A stretch of 64,000 bases of DNA from Bubalus kerabau (GCF_029407905.1 NC_073628.1:18753501-18817500); one strand, 5' to 3'. Counted from the first letter of the stretch, positions 22,817-33,608 are shown. A program made the numbers and translations. Notes: generated by a model from the letters alone, not told the origin.

Positions 22817-23274
22817 TCAGTCTTTCCTCCAGTGTCCCTTCTGTCCACACAGGGCACACTGATTTTGTCTGGGTACCCATGAGCCTTGTGGTCCACCATG
22901 GCCAGATTAGCCCAGAAAGCCTGGGTTCTCCTTTGGTGGTCTCTGAGTGGACAAAGTCATTGCGGTCATTTGAGCCTTTTGTTTACCTCTCTGAGTGCAT
23001 TCAGCCTTTTTGGCCATGCCCTTATTATTGAAAATCAAATAAGCAAATTGGAACAAATCGCTCATTGGGGTCTGAGGGCCAGCAGTTGTATTTTGAATTT
23101 TGTGCCTGATGTCTGGGGCAGACTGGGCTCTGAAATGTATAACCAAAAGGGCTTGTCCCACGGGGGAGAAGGGATCCACATTCGTCTACTTTTTAAAAAC
23201 TTCTGTTAATCTCCTTTGGAAAACTACAGGATTTTCATCTTGCCCCTCTTGGACTTCTTTTATTTTTTCCATAA
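22817..23274 (-). pseudogene. gag: Degenerate retroviral gag (capsid C-terminus to nucleocapsid)
   Basis: A single minus-strand frame carries the capsid major-homology region near 23200-23260 (residues EVQEGQDENPVVF followed by QRRL), then QSAPDI, a hallmark of gammaretrovirus-like capsids. A nucleocapsid zinc knuckle follows at 22817-22858. The frame is interrupted by TAG at 23186-23188, TAA at 22907-22909 and TGA at 22817-22819. The last stop sits exactly where the fourth zinc-binding residue (Cys) of the CX2CX4HX4C knuckle should be. An upstream open frame at 23353-23790 lies in the expected gag region but shows no motif I recognise. The product, if any, would be truncated and inactive. 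Confidence 0.75.
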
Positions 23275-25120
23275 TTAACAGGCTCTATTGTGAGCTTTTC
23301 TACACCCTCTATTAATCAATCATATGGTCCCATCTACCTCTATCAATAACATTTATCTGACGATTCCACTGTGGATCTGTGTCAGGAACAGTGTCACTCG
23401 CCACCCGGTGCCCCGTATGGTCTTCTTGGGCTGGGCTGCCATTTGGTCTGCACGGGCTCTGGCTGTAACAGCCTTGACTGCAGACTTGCCTTCTGCCTGT
23501 GAGATAGCTTTGTTGGGGCAGCCATTTCCAAGGATATAGTAGCTTTCACTGGGGTAAGAGTGATCCAAGAGTTTTCTTCCCGTGTCAAAACCTTCCATGT
23601 AATTAAGATTTGTACTTACAACTTTAGGTGTTATCCCTTCTAAAGCAGTCTCCCAACCAGGTGTTAAAGTCCAAGAAACTGCCACAAAGGAGTCCCCAGC
23701 ACTGTTGACAGTGAGCAAGGGCTGGTCTGGCTGCAAGTTGGAAGTGATCAGCATTTTTAAGGGTTGGAGTAAGGGAAAGACTGACATCAAGGCTCAGGAC
23801 ATCCTTTGTTGGACACTTTTAGCAATTAGGGGAAAAGTACCTTAAGTCTTGGAAGTCCATTCCCTTCAATTTTGGGGGGCATAGTGTACTTAAGAATACC
23901 TGATAAGAGGTCATTTATCTAGGTGGGACACAGTCCTTCAAATGATTTTTTAAACATATATCCCCTCATTGTAGATTATAAGCATTTGGTTTTTATCCAA
24001 AGAGAGATTACAGTGATCAGCTTCAGAAACAAGCTTATAATACCTTCTTAATAACTCAATTAAGTTTTACAATAATATAACAACAAATAGCCGTTTTGGA
24101 AAGTGTTTTAAACAGTAAATATGGACCCCAAGTAACAAAATGAAAATTTCATATTTATTAAAATAATTTTCTCACTGAATTACCCTCACTTTTCCCAAAT
24201 ATAGCCAAATTAAGTTTGATTTGTTTGCCAAATAAGTCTGGTTAATTGGTCACATAGGCTTGTATATTTTGTCCAATAAAGAAGATGCCTTGGTCACTAA
24301 AAACTATAAAAGTCTACTCCAAATGAAAAACACATTTTTAACCATTCTTTTTTGTCTGAGAGCATTAGTTTTATAGTCAAGAAAGCTTTAATGCAGTAAA
24401 TTAAAAAATGGGATTTATCGGGGAGCCAGGAAGAGCCAAGCAGCTGTCTTGGACTTCCCTGACTGTTTAATTTACAGATTAATATTTTTAATTTAGGACT
24501 GAAACCATAAAACCCAGATTAGGACTTGAACCCAGGGTCTTTTAATTGAAACTGCACACCTGGGTTCAGGACTTGATGAAGTTTAGGTTTTTGATGTCTC
24601 ATCACAGAAAAAAATCAGCAAGAAACCAAGTGAGGAGTATTTGTTTAGAGAGAAACACATTTCATAGTCAGAGCTGTGGGCCATCTCGAAAGGCAAGAGG
24701 CCTTGTGAGAAACACATAGTCTTTTGAGTTTTAATCAGGAATAGAAGAAAAGTCTCAGAATTAAGCTGTTTTCTTGTCAAATAAACTGAGAAGAGAGAAT
24801 GAATTGTTCTAGTGAATGCAGTAAAAATCTTCTGGAGTTAAAAAGGAAAGAAACAGAGCAGAAGCAGATGTAGAGCATAGAAGGAAAACCTCAGAGTGAA
24901 AGAGTGTGGATTATGAAGTCCTGTAACATTCTACAGCAGCTTGTTTTATCCCTGGCTTGCTGTTGGATGCACACAGCAAAGCCTTTCTATAACCTTTTTA
25001 CGTTTCTCTGCAGCCAGGACTTGAACCTGGCCAAAGTCACCAGACAGTGAAATTCTTCCTTTTCCTATACTATTTTGCTTGTCTCCTGCACCAGCAATAA
25101 GATCCCTTCCGCATCTCCAT

Positions 25121-25347
25121 GCATGTGCATGCTCACTTGCTTCCGTCCTGTCCAACTCTTTCTGACCCCATGGACTGTAGCCTGCCAGGCTCCTCTGTCC
25201 ATGGGATTCTCCAGGCAAGAACACTGGAGTGGGTTGCCATACCCTCCTCCAGGAGATCTTCCTGACCCAGGGATGGAACCTGTGTCTCCTGCATTTCCTG
25301 CATTGCTGGCGAATTCTTTACTGCTGAGCCACCAGGGAAATCCCCCT
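25121..25347 (-). mobile_element. Bov-tA SINE inside the provirus leader
   Basis: Reversed element: CCGTCCTGTCCAACTCTTTC, then CCATGGGATTCTCCAGGCAA and GAGCCACCAGGGAAATCCCC. The 9-bp duplication CATCTCCAT flanks it at 25112-25120 and 25348-25356. It lies between the 5' LTR and gag and is younger than the provirus. Confidence 0.93.
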
Positions 25348-25597
25348 CATCTCCATACCAGCTTTCTGTAGCAACTCATGCCAATTGTCAACGTTCTTCC
25401 AATTTCCTGTCTTTACGCATTCATATCTTTGTTCCCTTGGCCTGTCCTAGGCACCCGATCAGAGCTCCAAGGCATTCAGTGTTGATCAGCCTGACTGAAA
25501 CGGGCTGTCATCGGTGGAGTCTCCTCCCTGAACTCCTGGCCCACGGCATCCCACAGCCCTGCTAGGACCCGTCCCCAGACGTTCTTATCTTACCGCT

Positions 25598-25615
25598 GTC
25601 TTGCCGCAGTCGCCA
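25598..25615 (-). other. Putative primer-binding site
   Basis: Minus-strand TGGCGACTGCGGCAAGAC begins within a few bases of the 5' LTR end. It starts with TGG, the complement of a tRNA CCA end. The first six bases fit an arginine or serine tRNA, but the remainder does not match cleanly, so the primer is unassigned. Confidence 0.4.
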
Positions 25616-25616
25616 A

Positions 25617-26245
25617 CTAAAACCAATTGGTGTCATTTCAGGGGGGCTCCGAAGAGCTCCAGTATCACAGTCTTTTATGTCTCAGCACAGAGAAGAACTC
25701 AGCAAGAGCAACGTGGTAGATAAGAAGTGATTTATTAGAATAGGACACTTGTGAGGTTTACAAGCGGGTGATTGAGAAATGCCACGCCCCAAGAACTTTA
25801 CTGGGCTACAGTTTTATAATCAAAGGAGAAGTGGGGAGGGAGAGAAGACCTTCTTTGCCTTTCTTGAGTAGACATCATGTTTCCATCATCAGCTCCTCCT
25901 CCAGCATAAGCAGGGGAGTTATCTTGTTCCGGCATGGTCAATCTGGGTTCACAATTTACTGTTTTTCATGTGTGCAGAGAGCATGTCCTATGAATCACTA
26001 ATTTACGGAGCTCACTGGGCAGGATGTGGCTCTCATGCCACGTTGTTTTATTGTTTGGGGGCATGTCTTGTGCTTTTGTGGCATGGTTTTGTTGTTAAGC
26101 AAGCCTGCTTGATTTTGTGGTTAAATAAATCTGCTTTCTCGAGTAATCATTAACTTCACAGGGTCTCCCATATTTTTCTACTTACAGTCCCCTGGTGCAA
26201 TTAACTATTTATCATCAACTCTGTCTCTTCATTCTGTCTCTGTCA
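25617..26245 (-). mobile_element. ERV 5' LTR
   Basis: In the minus orientation it starts TGACAGAGACAGAATGAAG, has TATAAAA at 25812-25818 and AATAAA at 25731-25736, and runs to the primer-site-like stretch. The promoter box to poly(A) spacing of about 80 bases fits a short R region. It is an inferred former promoter for gag on the minus strand. Confidence 0.85.
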
Positions 26246-26534
26246 CAATCAGTTGAAGAGCTGAGCAGAACAAAAGGGATGATCCTCCCGTAAGTTTGAG
26301 GCATCTCCCCCTGCCTGACAGCCTTGAGCTGGGACAGTGGTCTTTTCCTCTCTTTGGACTCAAACTAAAACATCAGTTCTTCCTGGGCCTTGAACCTGCT
26401 GGCCTTCAGACTGGACCTCACACCCATCAGCTCTCCTGGGTCCAACTGGCTGACTGCAGATCTTGGGACTTGTCAACCTCCATAATTGCATGAGCCAGTT
26501 CCATATGATAAATATTCTCCTATACACACATCCT
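26246..26534 (+). repeat. Ancient interspersed repeat, middle part
   Basis: This continues the repeat that starts at 20771. It resumes with CAATCAGTTGAAGAGC and passes CTAAAACATCAGTTCTTCCT and CAGATCTTGGGACTTGTCAA to the Bov-A2 insertion. The join with 20935 is seamless apart from the CAAT duplication. Confidence 0.7.
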
Positions 26535-26810
26535 CAGAGAAGGCAATGGCACCCCACTCCAGTACTCTTGCCTGGAAAATCCAATGGACGGAAGAGCCTG
26601 GTAGGCTGCAGTCCATGGGGTTGCTGAGGGTCGGACATGACTGAGCGACTTCACTTTCACTTTTCGCCTTCATGCATTGGAGAAGGAAATGGCAACCCAC
26701 TCCAGTGTTCTTGCCTGGAGAATCCCAGGGATGCGGAAGCCTGGTGGGCTGCCGTCTATGGGGTCGCACAGAGTCGGACACGACTGAAGCGACTTAGCAG
26801 CAGCAGCAGC
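26535..26810 (+). mobile_element. Bov-A2 SINE
   Basis: Dimeric element from CAGAGAAGGCAATGGCACCC to the CAG-rich tail GACTTAGCAGCAGCAGCAGC. The perfect 13-bp duplication ATACACACATCCT flanks it at 26522-26534 and 26811-26823. The perfect duplication and near-consensus body suggest a fairly young insertion. Confidence 0.97.
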
Positions 26811-26858
26811 ATACACACATCCTGCTGGTGCTGTTTCTCTGAGAACCCTGACGAACAC
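26811..26858 (+). repeat. Ancient interspersed repeat, right end
   Basis: The outer repeat finishes with GTGCTGTTTCTCTGAGAACC and CTGACGAACAC after the Bov-A2. Its three pieces (20771-20935, 26246-26534, 26811-26858) are colinear. Confidence 0.65.
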
Positions 26859-27176
26859 ACTTACATTACCTGATAGGCAGCGTGTGGCAGTGGAAATGCA
26901 CTGGGGGATTTTCGGTTGTCAGAATGACCTGGGAGATGAGTCACTACTAACAGAGGGCCGGAGATGCTCAATGCCATCTAACAACGTGCTCACCTCACCC
27001 CAAATGCCAACAGTACTGCTTTAAGAAGGAGCCATGGTGGATCCTTGCCCGCCAACCTCTCCAAGCTCGTCAGCTCCGCCAAAGCCACGCTGGCCTCTTT
27101 TCTGCTTCTCAAACTGGGCCAGCTTGCTGCTGTCCAGGAATTTTGCCCTGGCTACCTCCAGTGCCTGGAGCCACCT

Positions 27177-27207
27177 CCCCCACCCCACCCAACTCCACCC
27201 CACCCCC
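27177..27207 (-). other. Predicted G-quadruplex motif, minus strand
   Basis: C-runs of 5, 4, 3, 4 and 5 bases on the plus strand with loops of 1-7 bases. It lies about 90 bases from the LTR that begins near 27295. Confidence 0.75.
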
Positions 27208-27294
27208 AGATGGTTGCCTGGCTCTTCTTTCTTGTCCTTCATGTATCACCACCAGATCCCACGTGGTCCCTCTGTCACCAAAAAAAGTATGGTA

Positions 27295-27930
27295 TGGCTG
27301 CTCGCTGATCAAAACCCAATAAACAGGGCAGGTTGGTGGAGAGGAAAGTTTGCTTTATTTCAGATGCCAGCAACTGGGAGAGGGGCGTCAGACATCTGTC
27401 CAAAGGCTGACTGCCCCCACTCCCTGCCCACTGGCAACCAGTAGGGCAAGAGCTTTTATAGACAGAAGTGAGGGGGCTACATGCAGAAAAACAGCACAGT
27501 CAGCTGACAGTCATCTGGTCAGACTGGTGGTCTGACCAGAGTCATCTTGGTCATTTTAGGTACAGTTAAGCTTCAGTTCCAGGGTCAGTTTGTTTCCATT
27601 TCTTTGAGACCAATTTTCAGAATTGTGGCAGCTTATGTCATGGATACAGTCTGGTCATCATGTAGTTAAATTCTTCCACCTAGTGTTTCAGTATCTATAA
27701 GACAGCTCATAGGACATGGCTCAGAATATTATCTATAGTCCTTGAGAATGAGCAACAGGTCCTTGACTATGTTTAATGGCTACATTATTATTATTTGGTC
27801 TCCTCTGACTACTTTCCTTTGTTTTTATATGTTCTCATTTCCCTGATTAAACTTATTCTTTGACTAATGGCAAAGGGCAGGTAGAGGACATGGGGAAAGG
27901 GCCATAGGGTCTTACTCCGTTTCACCTCCA
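27295..27930 (-). mobile_element. Ruminant ERV LTR or LTR-containing fragment
   Basis: Minus-strand TATAAAAGCT at 27451-27460 and AATAAA at 27354-27359 are in promoter/poly(A) order with about 95 bases between them. The body (GCAACTGGGAGAGGGGCGTC, TCATCTTGGTCATTTTAGGT, CAGAATATTATCTATAGTCC) resembles a sequence I associate with common bovine LTRs (BTLTR1-like). No second copy is nearby, so it is probably a solo LTR. Boundaries are approximate. Confidence 0.55.
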
Positions 27931-28525
27931 CCTGGATGTGCTCCAGTTCTCTGTTCTACTCACCAGAGCCCTCGGAAATCATCGTGTCCGTCATGTCATG
28001 CTTCACCGCTGTCCACCCACTTGTGTGGGGGCAGGATTGTCATGTCAGTCTCCCCCATATTCCCAGAACACAGTGGGAGCTCAGTAAGTACTGATTAGAC
28101 CTAGACTAGGAATTTATAATGAGCCAGACGCTGTGCTTGGCATGTACAATTCAAAGTAGAATAAGGCCTCCCACCCATGGGGGAAGAGAGGGACAGGCTC
28201 TGGCTCTCGTTCAGCAAAAGCAATCATGACCAGGGGTCCTGGGTGAAGGCCTAGCACCCACATGTTCACTAAGGTGTTCACATAGCCAGGTTTTAGCCTC
28301 AGCCCACAGGAGTGCTGGAGCCCCTTCACCTCCAAGCTGCTTGACTGCAGACACCCCTCGATCTCCTTCTGCTCCACCAGCTTTGCCCCCAGAGTCCTCC
28401 AGATCCAAGCTGCCTCCAGATGTCAGACCTCACCTGCCCCAGGCCCCCCTCACCTTCCCAGTCCAGTGCTGCCCTCTAGGGCCAGTAGTGGGCACAGTGT
28501 GGGCTGCACTTTACTCAGCCCTGTA
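27931..28525. other. Single-copy DNA with faint L2/MIR traces
   Basis: 'gggagctcagtaagtactga' near 28075-28095 resembles an L2 tail. No gene is recognised. Confidence 0.45.
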
Positions 28526-28533
28526 CTGTCTAG

Positions 28534-28810
28534 TGGAGAAGGCAATGGCACCCCACTCCAGTACTCTTGCCTGGAAAATCCCATGGACAGAGGAGCCTGG
28601 TAGGCTGCAGTCCATGGGGTCGCTAAGAGTCGGACACGACTGAGCGACTTCACTTTCACTTTTCACTTTCATGCATTGGAGAAGGAAATGGCAACCCACT
28701 CCAGTGTTCTTGCCTGGAGAATCCCAGGGACGGCAGAGCCTGGTGGGCTGCCGTCTATGGGGTCACACAGAGTCAGACACGACTGAAGTGACTTAGCAGC
28801 AGCAGCAGTC
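28534..28810 (+). mobile_element. Bov-A2 SINE
   Basis: Dimeric element with both Bov-A units (CCATGGACAGAGGAGCCTGG and GGGACGGCAGAGCCTGGTGG), linker CACTTTTCACTTTCATGCAT and a CAG tail. The 8-bp duplication CTGTCTAG flanks it at 28526-28533 and 28811-28818. Confidence 0.96.
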
Positions 28811-28818
28811 CTGTCTAG

Positions 28819-29207
28819 ACCTGGTTTCCCTCAGTCCTCCTCCAGTTCAGGTTTCCAGGACCCCAGCCTACCTTCTGCACAAACCCACTCAGGTCAGACC
28901 AGCAGACTACCCACCCAGGACCGGGTGCCGACTGACCTTTGACCTGGTCCTCACTGGACCCCTGCACATCAGGTTGGCTGAGTCCCAGGGGCACATTGGC
29001 AAACCTCTAACCTGACAGATGGCATGTCTGGAAGCCAAGTTCTAGGCTGCGTGTGGACAGATAGACGGCAAAGCAGGACAGATGTAACAATCTTCTACGC
29101 AGACAGCGGCTGACTCCACAGCCAGACACCCACAGATGGGGCTCCAGGTATTGGTTACCTGACTGTAGTCCAACGCAGTCTCCGGAAGTTTTTTGTTAAA
29201 AATGTAC
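28819..29207. other. Single-copy DNA, nothing recognised
   Basis: No repeat or gene is recognised between the Bov-A2 and the BovB fragment. Confidence 0.5.
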
Positions 29208-29215
29208 ATGTTATT

Positions 29216-29627
29216 GTTGTTCAGCCGCTCAGTCGTGTCTGACTCTGGACACCATGGACTGCAGCACCCCAGGCTTCCCTGTCCTTCACCATCTCCCAGA
29301 GTTTGCTCAAACTCATGTCGATTGAGTTGATGATGCCATCCAACCATCTCATCCTCTGTTGTGCCCTTCTCCTTCAGCCTTCACTGTTACCTAGCATCAA
29401 GGTCTTTTCCAATGAGTCGGCTCTTCGCATCAGGTGGCCAAAGTACTGGAGCTTCAGTTTCAGCATCAGTCTTTCCAATGAATATTCAGGGTTGATATCC
29501 TTTAGGATTAACTGGTTTGATCTCCTTGCAGTCCAAGGGACTCTAGCACCACAGTTCTTCTCCTTTATGGTCCAACTCTCACATCCTTAACAAGACTACT
29601 GGAAAAACCATAGCTTTGATTATACAG
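29216..29627 (-). mobile_element. BovB LINE 3' fragment, minus strand
   Basis: Reversed BovB 3' end: GGACACCATGGACTGCAGCA, then GATGCCATCCAACCATCTCA, CATCAGGTGGCCAAAGTACT and CTGGAAAAACCATAGCTTTG. The 8-bp duplication ATGTTATT flanks it at 29208-29215 and 29628-29635. It encodes only the last residues of the RTE-type ORF. Confidence 0.95.
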
Positions 29628-29635
29628 ATGTTATT

Positions 29636-30116
29636 ATTAATATGAAAACCTAGAGGCATGGAACAGCAGTATTACTCAGCTCTCATTGTATCGTAAGAAC
29701 AGATCAAACACTAGCCGGGAGCCAGAATAGGGTGCCAGAAAGGAAGGAGGTGCTGAGACAAAGGCTTTTGTGTCCAAATTTCGCCTCGGGTCACCCTTGG
29801 AGAGGGTCTCCTGGGAAGGGAGCACTCCAGGCAGGCGGGGGTCGCCAGGTGTCACTGCCTGTCACAGTCTGCTCTCCAGTGGCAGCAGCAGTGGGAACAA
29901 TTACCTGTTTCCTTTCGATTGGTTGATTCATGGTTGAAATTATTCAAAGGGAACTCTGGAAATGTTAAGTGGAGAAAAGCAAGAGGGAAACCAGAAAACC
30001 AGCCACTGCTCCCTCACAGGGCATCTTTTGCTACAGCTGGCTATGGCCTTGCTTAGGGAGAGAACTGCCAAGTGTCCTCAGGATTTGAGATTTCTGTTCA
30101 TTAAAAATAATAGCAG
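29636..30116. other. Single-copy DNA, nothing recognised
   Basis: No repeat family, splice-bounded frame or RNA gene recognised. Confidence 0.45.
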
Positions 30117-30285
30117 GGGACTTCCTTGGGGGTCCAGTAGTTAAGACTTTTCCTTCCAATGCAGAATCACAAGCTAAGATTCCACATGCCTCACAGCCAA
30201 AAAAAACAAAATATGAAACAGAAGCAATATTGTAACAAATTCAATAAAGACTTTAAAAATGGTCCACATCAAAAAAAAATCTTAA
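30117..30285 (+). mobile_element. CHR-2-type SINE (cetartiodactyl tRNA-derived)
   Basis: Head GGGGACTTCCTTGGGGGTCC and AGTAGTTAAGACTTTTCCTT, then CACATGCCTCACAGCC and an A-rich tail. The tail includes the family's typical CAATAAAGACTTTAAAAATG block and a terminal A-run. Confidence 0.85.
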
Positions 30286-32689
30286 AAAAATAATATCACA
30301 TCTATAAATGCCCCATTTTCCTTCAACTGAGTTTTATTATCTTCTGATAAAGCTCACACAACAGCAATGCACTCTAATATATAATATAATTTGCAATATA
30401 GACTGTAGTCTAACTTTCAAAATATTGCATGTTTTCATTTGATCTATACATTTTTATCGGGGATATTTGACATATTTTTTGATACCACCTGGCAGTGGGG
30501 AATAGGGTCCTCACCCGGGCCTCCGATCTTTGCTTTTGCTGAGCCCTGCAGGGTGGCCCCCGAGCACCTGGTCAGGCAGGGCTGCTCTCTGCTACCCAGC
30601 TGCCACCCCCAGGCCTGCTCATCACCCCCAAGCTGAGAGACAGGTAGGCAGGGCTGTGTCCGTCTGTGTCTTGGGCTCAAGGAAGGAACTTTCAGGGCAG
30701 GACTAGTTTGTCTAGAAACTGAACTGGGGTAAGGAATTCAGAGGTGGGTGAGAAACCAGAGGCCTGAGCCATTTTATTAATGAAAAATCACCCACTTGTT
30801 TACAGAGCTAGGCCCAGCCCCTCCAAGTCTCCCCCTGGGAACTGCAGGGACCTACTTCCTGGCTGTACCTGAGAAGGTGGTGGCATTCTGCTGACAGATC
30901 TGACAGAGACAGGTTGCATTTAGACGCAGCAGCAAGGCAGTCGCCCCCTCTCTGGGTATGTGCCAGGGGTTCCCTTCTGCCCCCTCCCCAAGGGAGCTGA
31001 GCACCAGGACGAGGGCTCAATGGCTTGGGTCAGAACCTTGGGTCTAAGGATCTAAGATGTCTCCTACTTTTACAGCCCATTTATGTCTTTCTAACTGCTG
31101 TAGTCCTTACCCTCATTTTTTTTTTTTTTTTAGAAGAGATTTATTTTTCCAGCTTTACTGAGATGTGACTGACTTTAAAGGTTGTGTAAGTCAACTCATC
31201 ATGTAGGACACCTTGGCCACATTACCCCTTGACCCCCACTCAGCCACCTGAGCTCCGGGTCCCTCCTGAGCTGCACCAGGTCCAGCCTGTCTGTCTGTTC
31301 CTCCTATCTTTGAACAAGGCCGGCCAGGCTCCAAAGTGGCCCAGGCAGGCAAGGAGAAAGTGACAGCCACGTCCTGATGGGCAAAGCCACAGGCTCCAGT
31401 GACCTGAGATGCGGCCCAGATGTCCCCGTCCCCAGGGGCTCCACTTTATCCCTCCCAGCCAGGCCTGAAGCCAGAGGAAATACCTTTCAGGACAGACTGT
31501 ACCTACAGAGCTGTCAGCAAGAACGCTGCAGGTCTCCAAATGCCCTGTTCGTACACACAGATACTAAAATATAACAGAGGTGTCAGCTTGTTTAAAGCTT
31601 CATCTTCTGTAGTTTTCTCAAGCTAAAGGAGCTTTCAGCCACGTCACATCCTCTGGTGACTGCCTGCAAAGGAAGGGGTGTAAAACACACACGCACACAC
31701 AGACATACACACCAGCGTTGAGGATGGTGGGGTCCGGTGCTTCCCACAGTTCTGCTAAGTCTCCAGCTCTGATGGAGGGACAGATGTTGGAGGGGCTAAT
31801 GCACAGACCAAGGCTTGCCCCCACCCCTAGTCAATTCCCATGTCCTTTGAATCAGAATAGTTCTTACTCCAAACAGGAAACACAAGTCTTTAGGGCAAAT
31901 GGGAAGTCTGATCAGCAGAACTCAAGCCACACCCCCAGCATTGTCGTTCAGAGCCAGGCCATCAGATTCACGTTCCTCCTCTGACCCGCTGGGTGGCCTG
32001 GGCACTCAGCTACTCTGTGCCTCAGGTGTCCTCACTGTGAGATGGGAGTCCTCCACATGCCCACAAGAGGAGCGGGACAATGCAGCCTCTCAGAAGGGCA
32101 CCAGAAGAAGCCCTGAATCTTGGCCCTTATGACCACTCTGGGCACAGCCCACCAGCGAGGCATTCATGGGAACTTGACTGTTTCCCTTTGTTAAATGCTT
32201 TTTAAAAAGCCTTGAAACACACAGTGTTAAGCCCTATTATCCAAATGAGGGAATAGCAACTTCCAGAGGTTGTGGGGAGACTAGGGTTGCACACACTGTG
32301 AGACAGCCAAAGATGGAGTTTGCTTTCAAAAATACAAACCCTGCTTGAAGCTTCTATGGATTCTCGCACCCTGAGACTGAGTCCTGAAGCCATGTGAAGC
32401 TGACGAGGCCCCGCTCCAAGCTCGTTCACACCTATCCATGCCACCCTCCTGTCACCCTGCCACACACCTACTGGCCCCTCCTCAGGGCCACCTGCCACAC
32501 CAATGGGCAACTGTGAGAATGAGGAAGAGGTGTCCGCCCTGAGTGGTGCTCGCCATGCGGGCCCTCAGCCTGGAGAGCAGGCTGGATTTGGCTGCCTTGC
32601 ACCACCTCACTAACCTCCACAACCACAGAGAGCGGCCCCCAAGCTCAAGGATTCCTCACGGATGTTCCTGACCCCTAGGGCTTGTAAGT

Positions 32690-32850
32690 CATGATTTATG
32701 TTTTTACATGTTTATATGTTGCTATTTGTCATCAGCCTCTAGATTCAATGAGAACGGGAACTGTACTTGACTTATGCCCCTGGCACATACTAGATACTAA
32801 ATACATATGAATTACATGAACAACTGAATGAGTGAATGCTTAGATGAACT
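32690..32850 (+). repeat. L2 LINE 3' end
   Basis: 'gattcaatgagaacgggaac', 'tgcccctggcacatactaga' and 'gaacaactgaatgagtgaat' follow the order of the L2 3' consensus (growth-arrested, ancient mammalian element). Confidence 0.65.
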
Positions 32851-33317
32851 AGGTCACCTATTAGATTCTGAGATTATCTACTGTCAGGATACAAGACTCT
32901 GATGAGAGAGAGAACAGAGGTCCAGCCCATCTGGACCTTCTCATGGTACTCCCTAGTATAAGCTGAATTTCTGGAACAGCTCTCCTTCCGCAGGATCATT
33001 TCCCAGTGACGACCACAGTCACTGCCACAGTAGGCGCTGAATACGTTTTCATTAAATAAACAAATGTTTCCAGTAAGTGTGGTTTCGAAGCAGTCACATT
33101 TCTGTGTTTAAGCCAGAGTCCTATTTCCTTGATCAAATGTTCAGGGGAAAAACATATTTTCTGGAAATTATCAGGAAGATCTCTAGAAAATTCACGGTCT
33201 GAGCATCACATATCAGGATATTATACAGGCAAATGTTGCTGTCATGGTCTCTTTACAAATAACAGTAATACAATGAGCACAGTAAGTACAAACAATCTCC
33301 AACCAAGTCATCTCCAC

Positions 33318-33395
33318 CATTTCCCGTTGTATGTCCTTGGAAAAGTATCTTCACTGAGCCTCAACTTTCTCACCTGTAGATGTGGAAACAAGGAT
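33318..33395 (+). repeat. MIR SINE tail, truncated by Bov-tA
   Basis: 'gtatgtccttggaaaagtat', 'actgagcctcaactttctca' and 'cctgtagatgtggaaac' match the MIR 3' half. The element is cut by the Bov-tA that starts at 33396. Confidence 0.6.
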
Positions 33396-33608
33396 TTCCT
33401 GGGCTTTCCAGGTGACTTGGTGGTAAAGAATCCACCTGCCAACGCTAGAGATGTAGGTTCAGTCCCTGGGTCGGAAAGATTCCCTGGAGAAGGAAATGGC
33501 TATCCACTCCAGTATTCTTACCTGGGAAATCCATGGACAAAGGAGCCTGGCTACAGTCCATAGGGTCACAAAGAGTCAGATGTGACTTAGCAACTAAACA
33601 ACAACAAA
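33396..33608 (+). mobile_element. Full-length Bov-tA SINE
   Basis: Head GGGCTTTCCAGGTGACTTGG, B-box region GGTTCAGTCCCTGGGTCGGA, tail GATGTGACTTAGCAACTAAA with an A-rich end. The 6-bp duplication AAGGAT flanks it at 33390-33395 and 33609-33614. Confidence 0.94.

Larger units (their letters stand above)
20936..26245 (-). mobile_element. ERV1-type endogenous retrovirus, internally deleted provirus
   Basis: Two LTRs in the same orientation (20936-21551 and 25617-26245) bracket about 4.1 kb. The 4-bp duplication CAAT (20932-20935 and 26246-26249) matches the target size of gammaretrovirus-like elements. Minus-strand order is 5' LTR, primer-site-like stretch, leader, gag remnant with major-homology region and one zinc knuckle, further unassigned sequence, polypurine tract, 3' LTR. 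I recognise no pol or env, and about 480 bp of the interior are later insertions (BovB fragment, Bov-tA). Gag is stop-interrupted, so no functional product is expected. By eye the LTRs differ at roughly 10-20% of sites, so the insertion is not recent. Confidence 0.85.
30286..33395. other. Mostly single-copy DNA with old repeat relics
   Basis: No gene recognised. Relics visible by eye: an antisense L1 3' UTR piece at 31115-31235 (TTCCAGCTTTACTGAGATGT), a MIR-like tail at 31978-32060, an L2 3' end at 32690-32850 and a MIR tail at 33318-33395. A short CA-rich patch lies at 31687-31712. Confidence 0.5.

Noticed and set aside
23353..23790. 145-codon minus-strand frame inside the provirus as a confident gag or env gene
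   Set aside because: It lies in the gag region but has no capsid, matrix, protease or envelope motif I can point to. It is mentioned only as unassigned provirus sequence.
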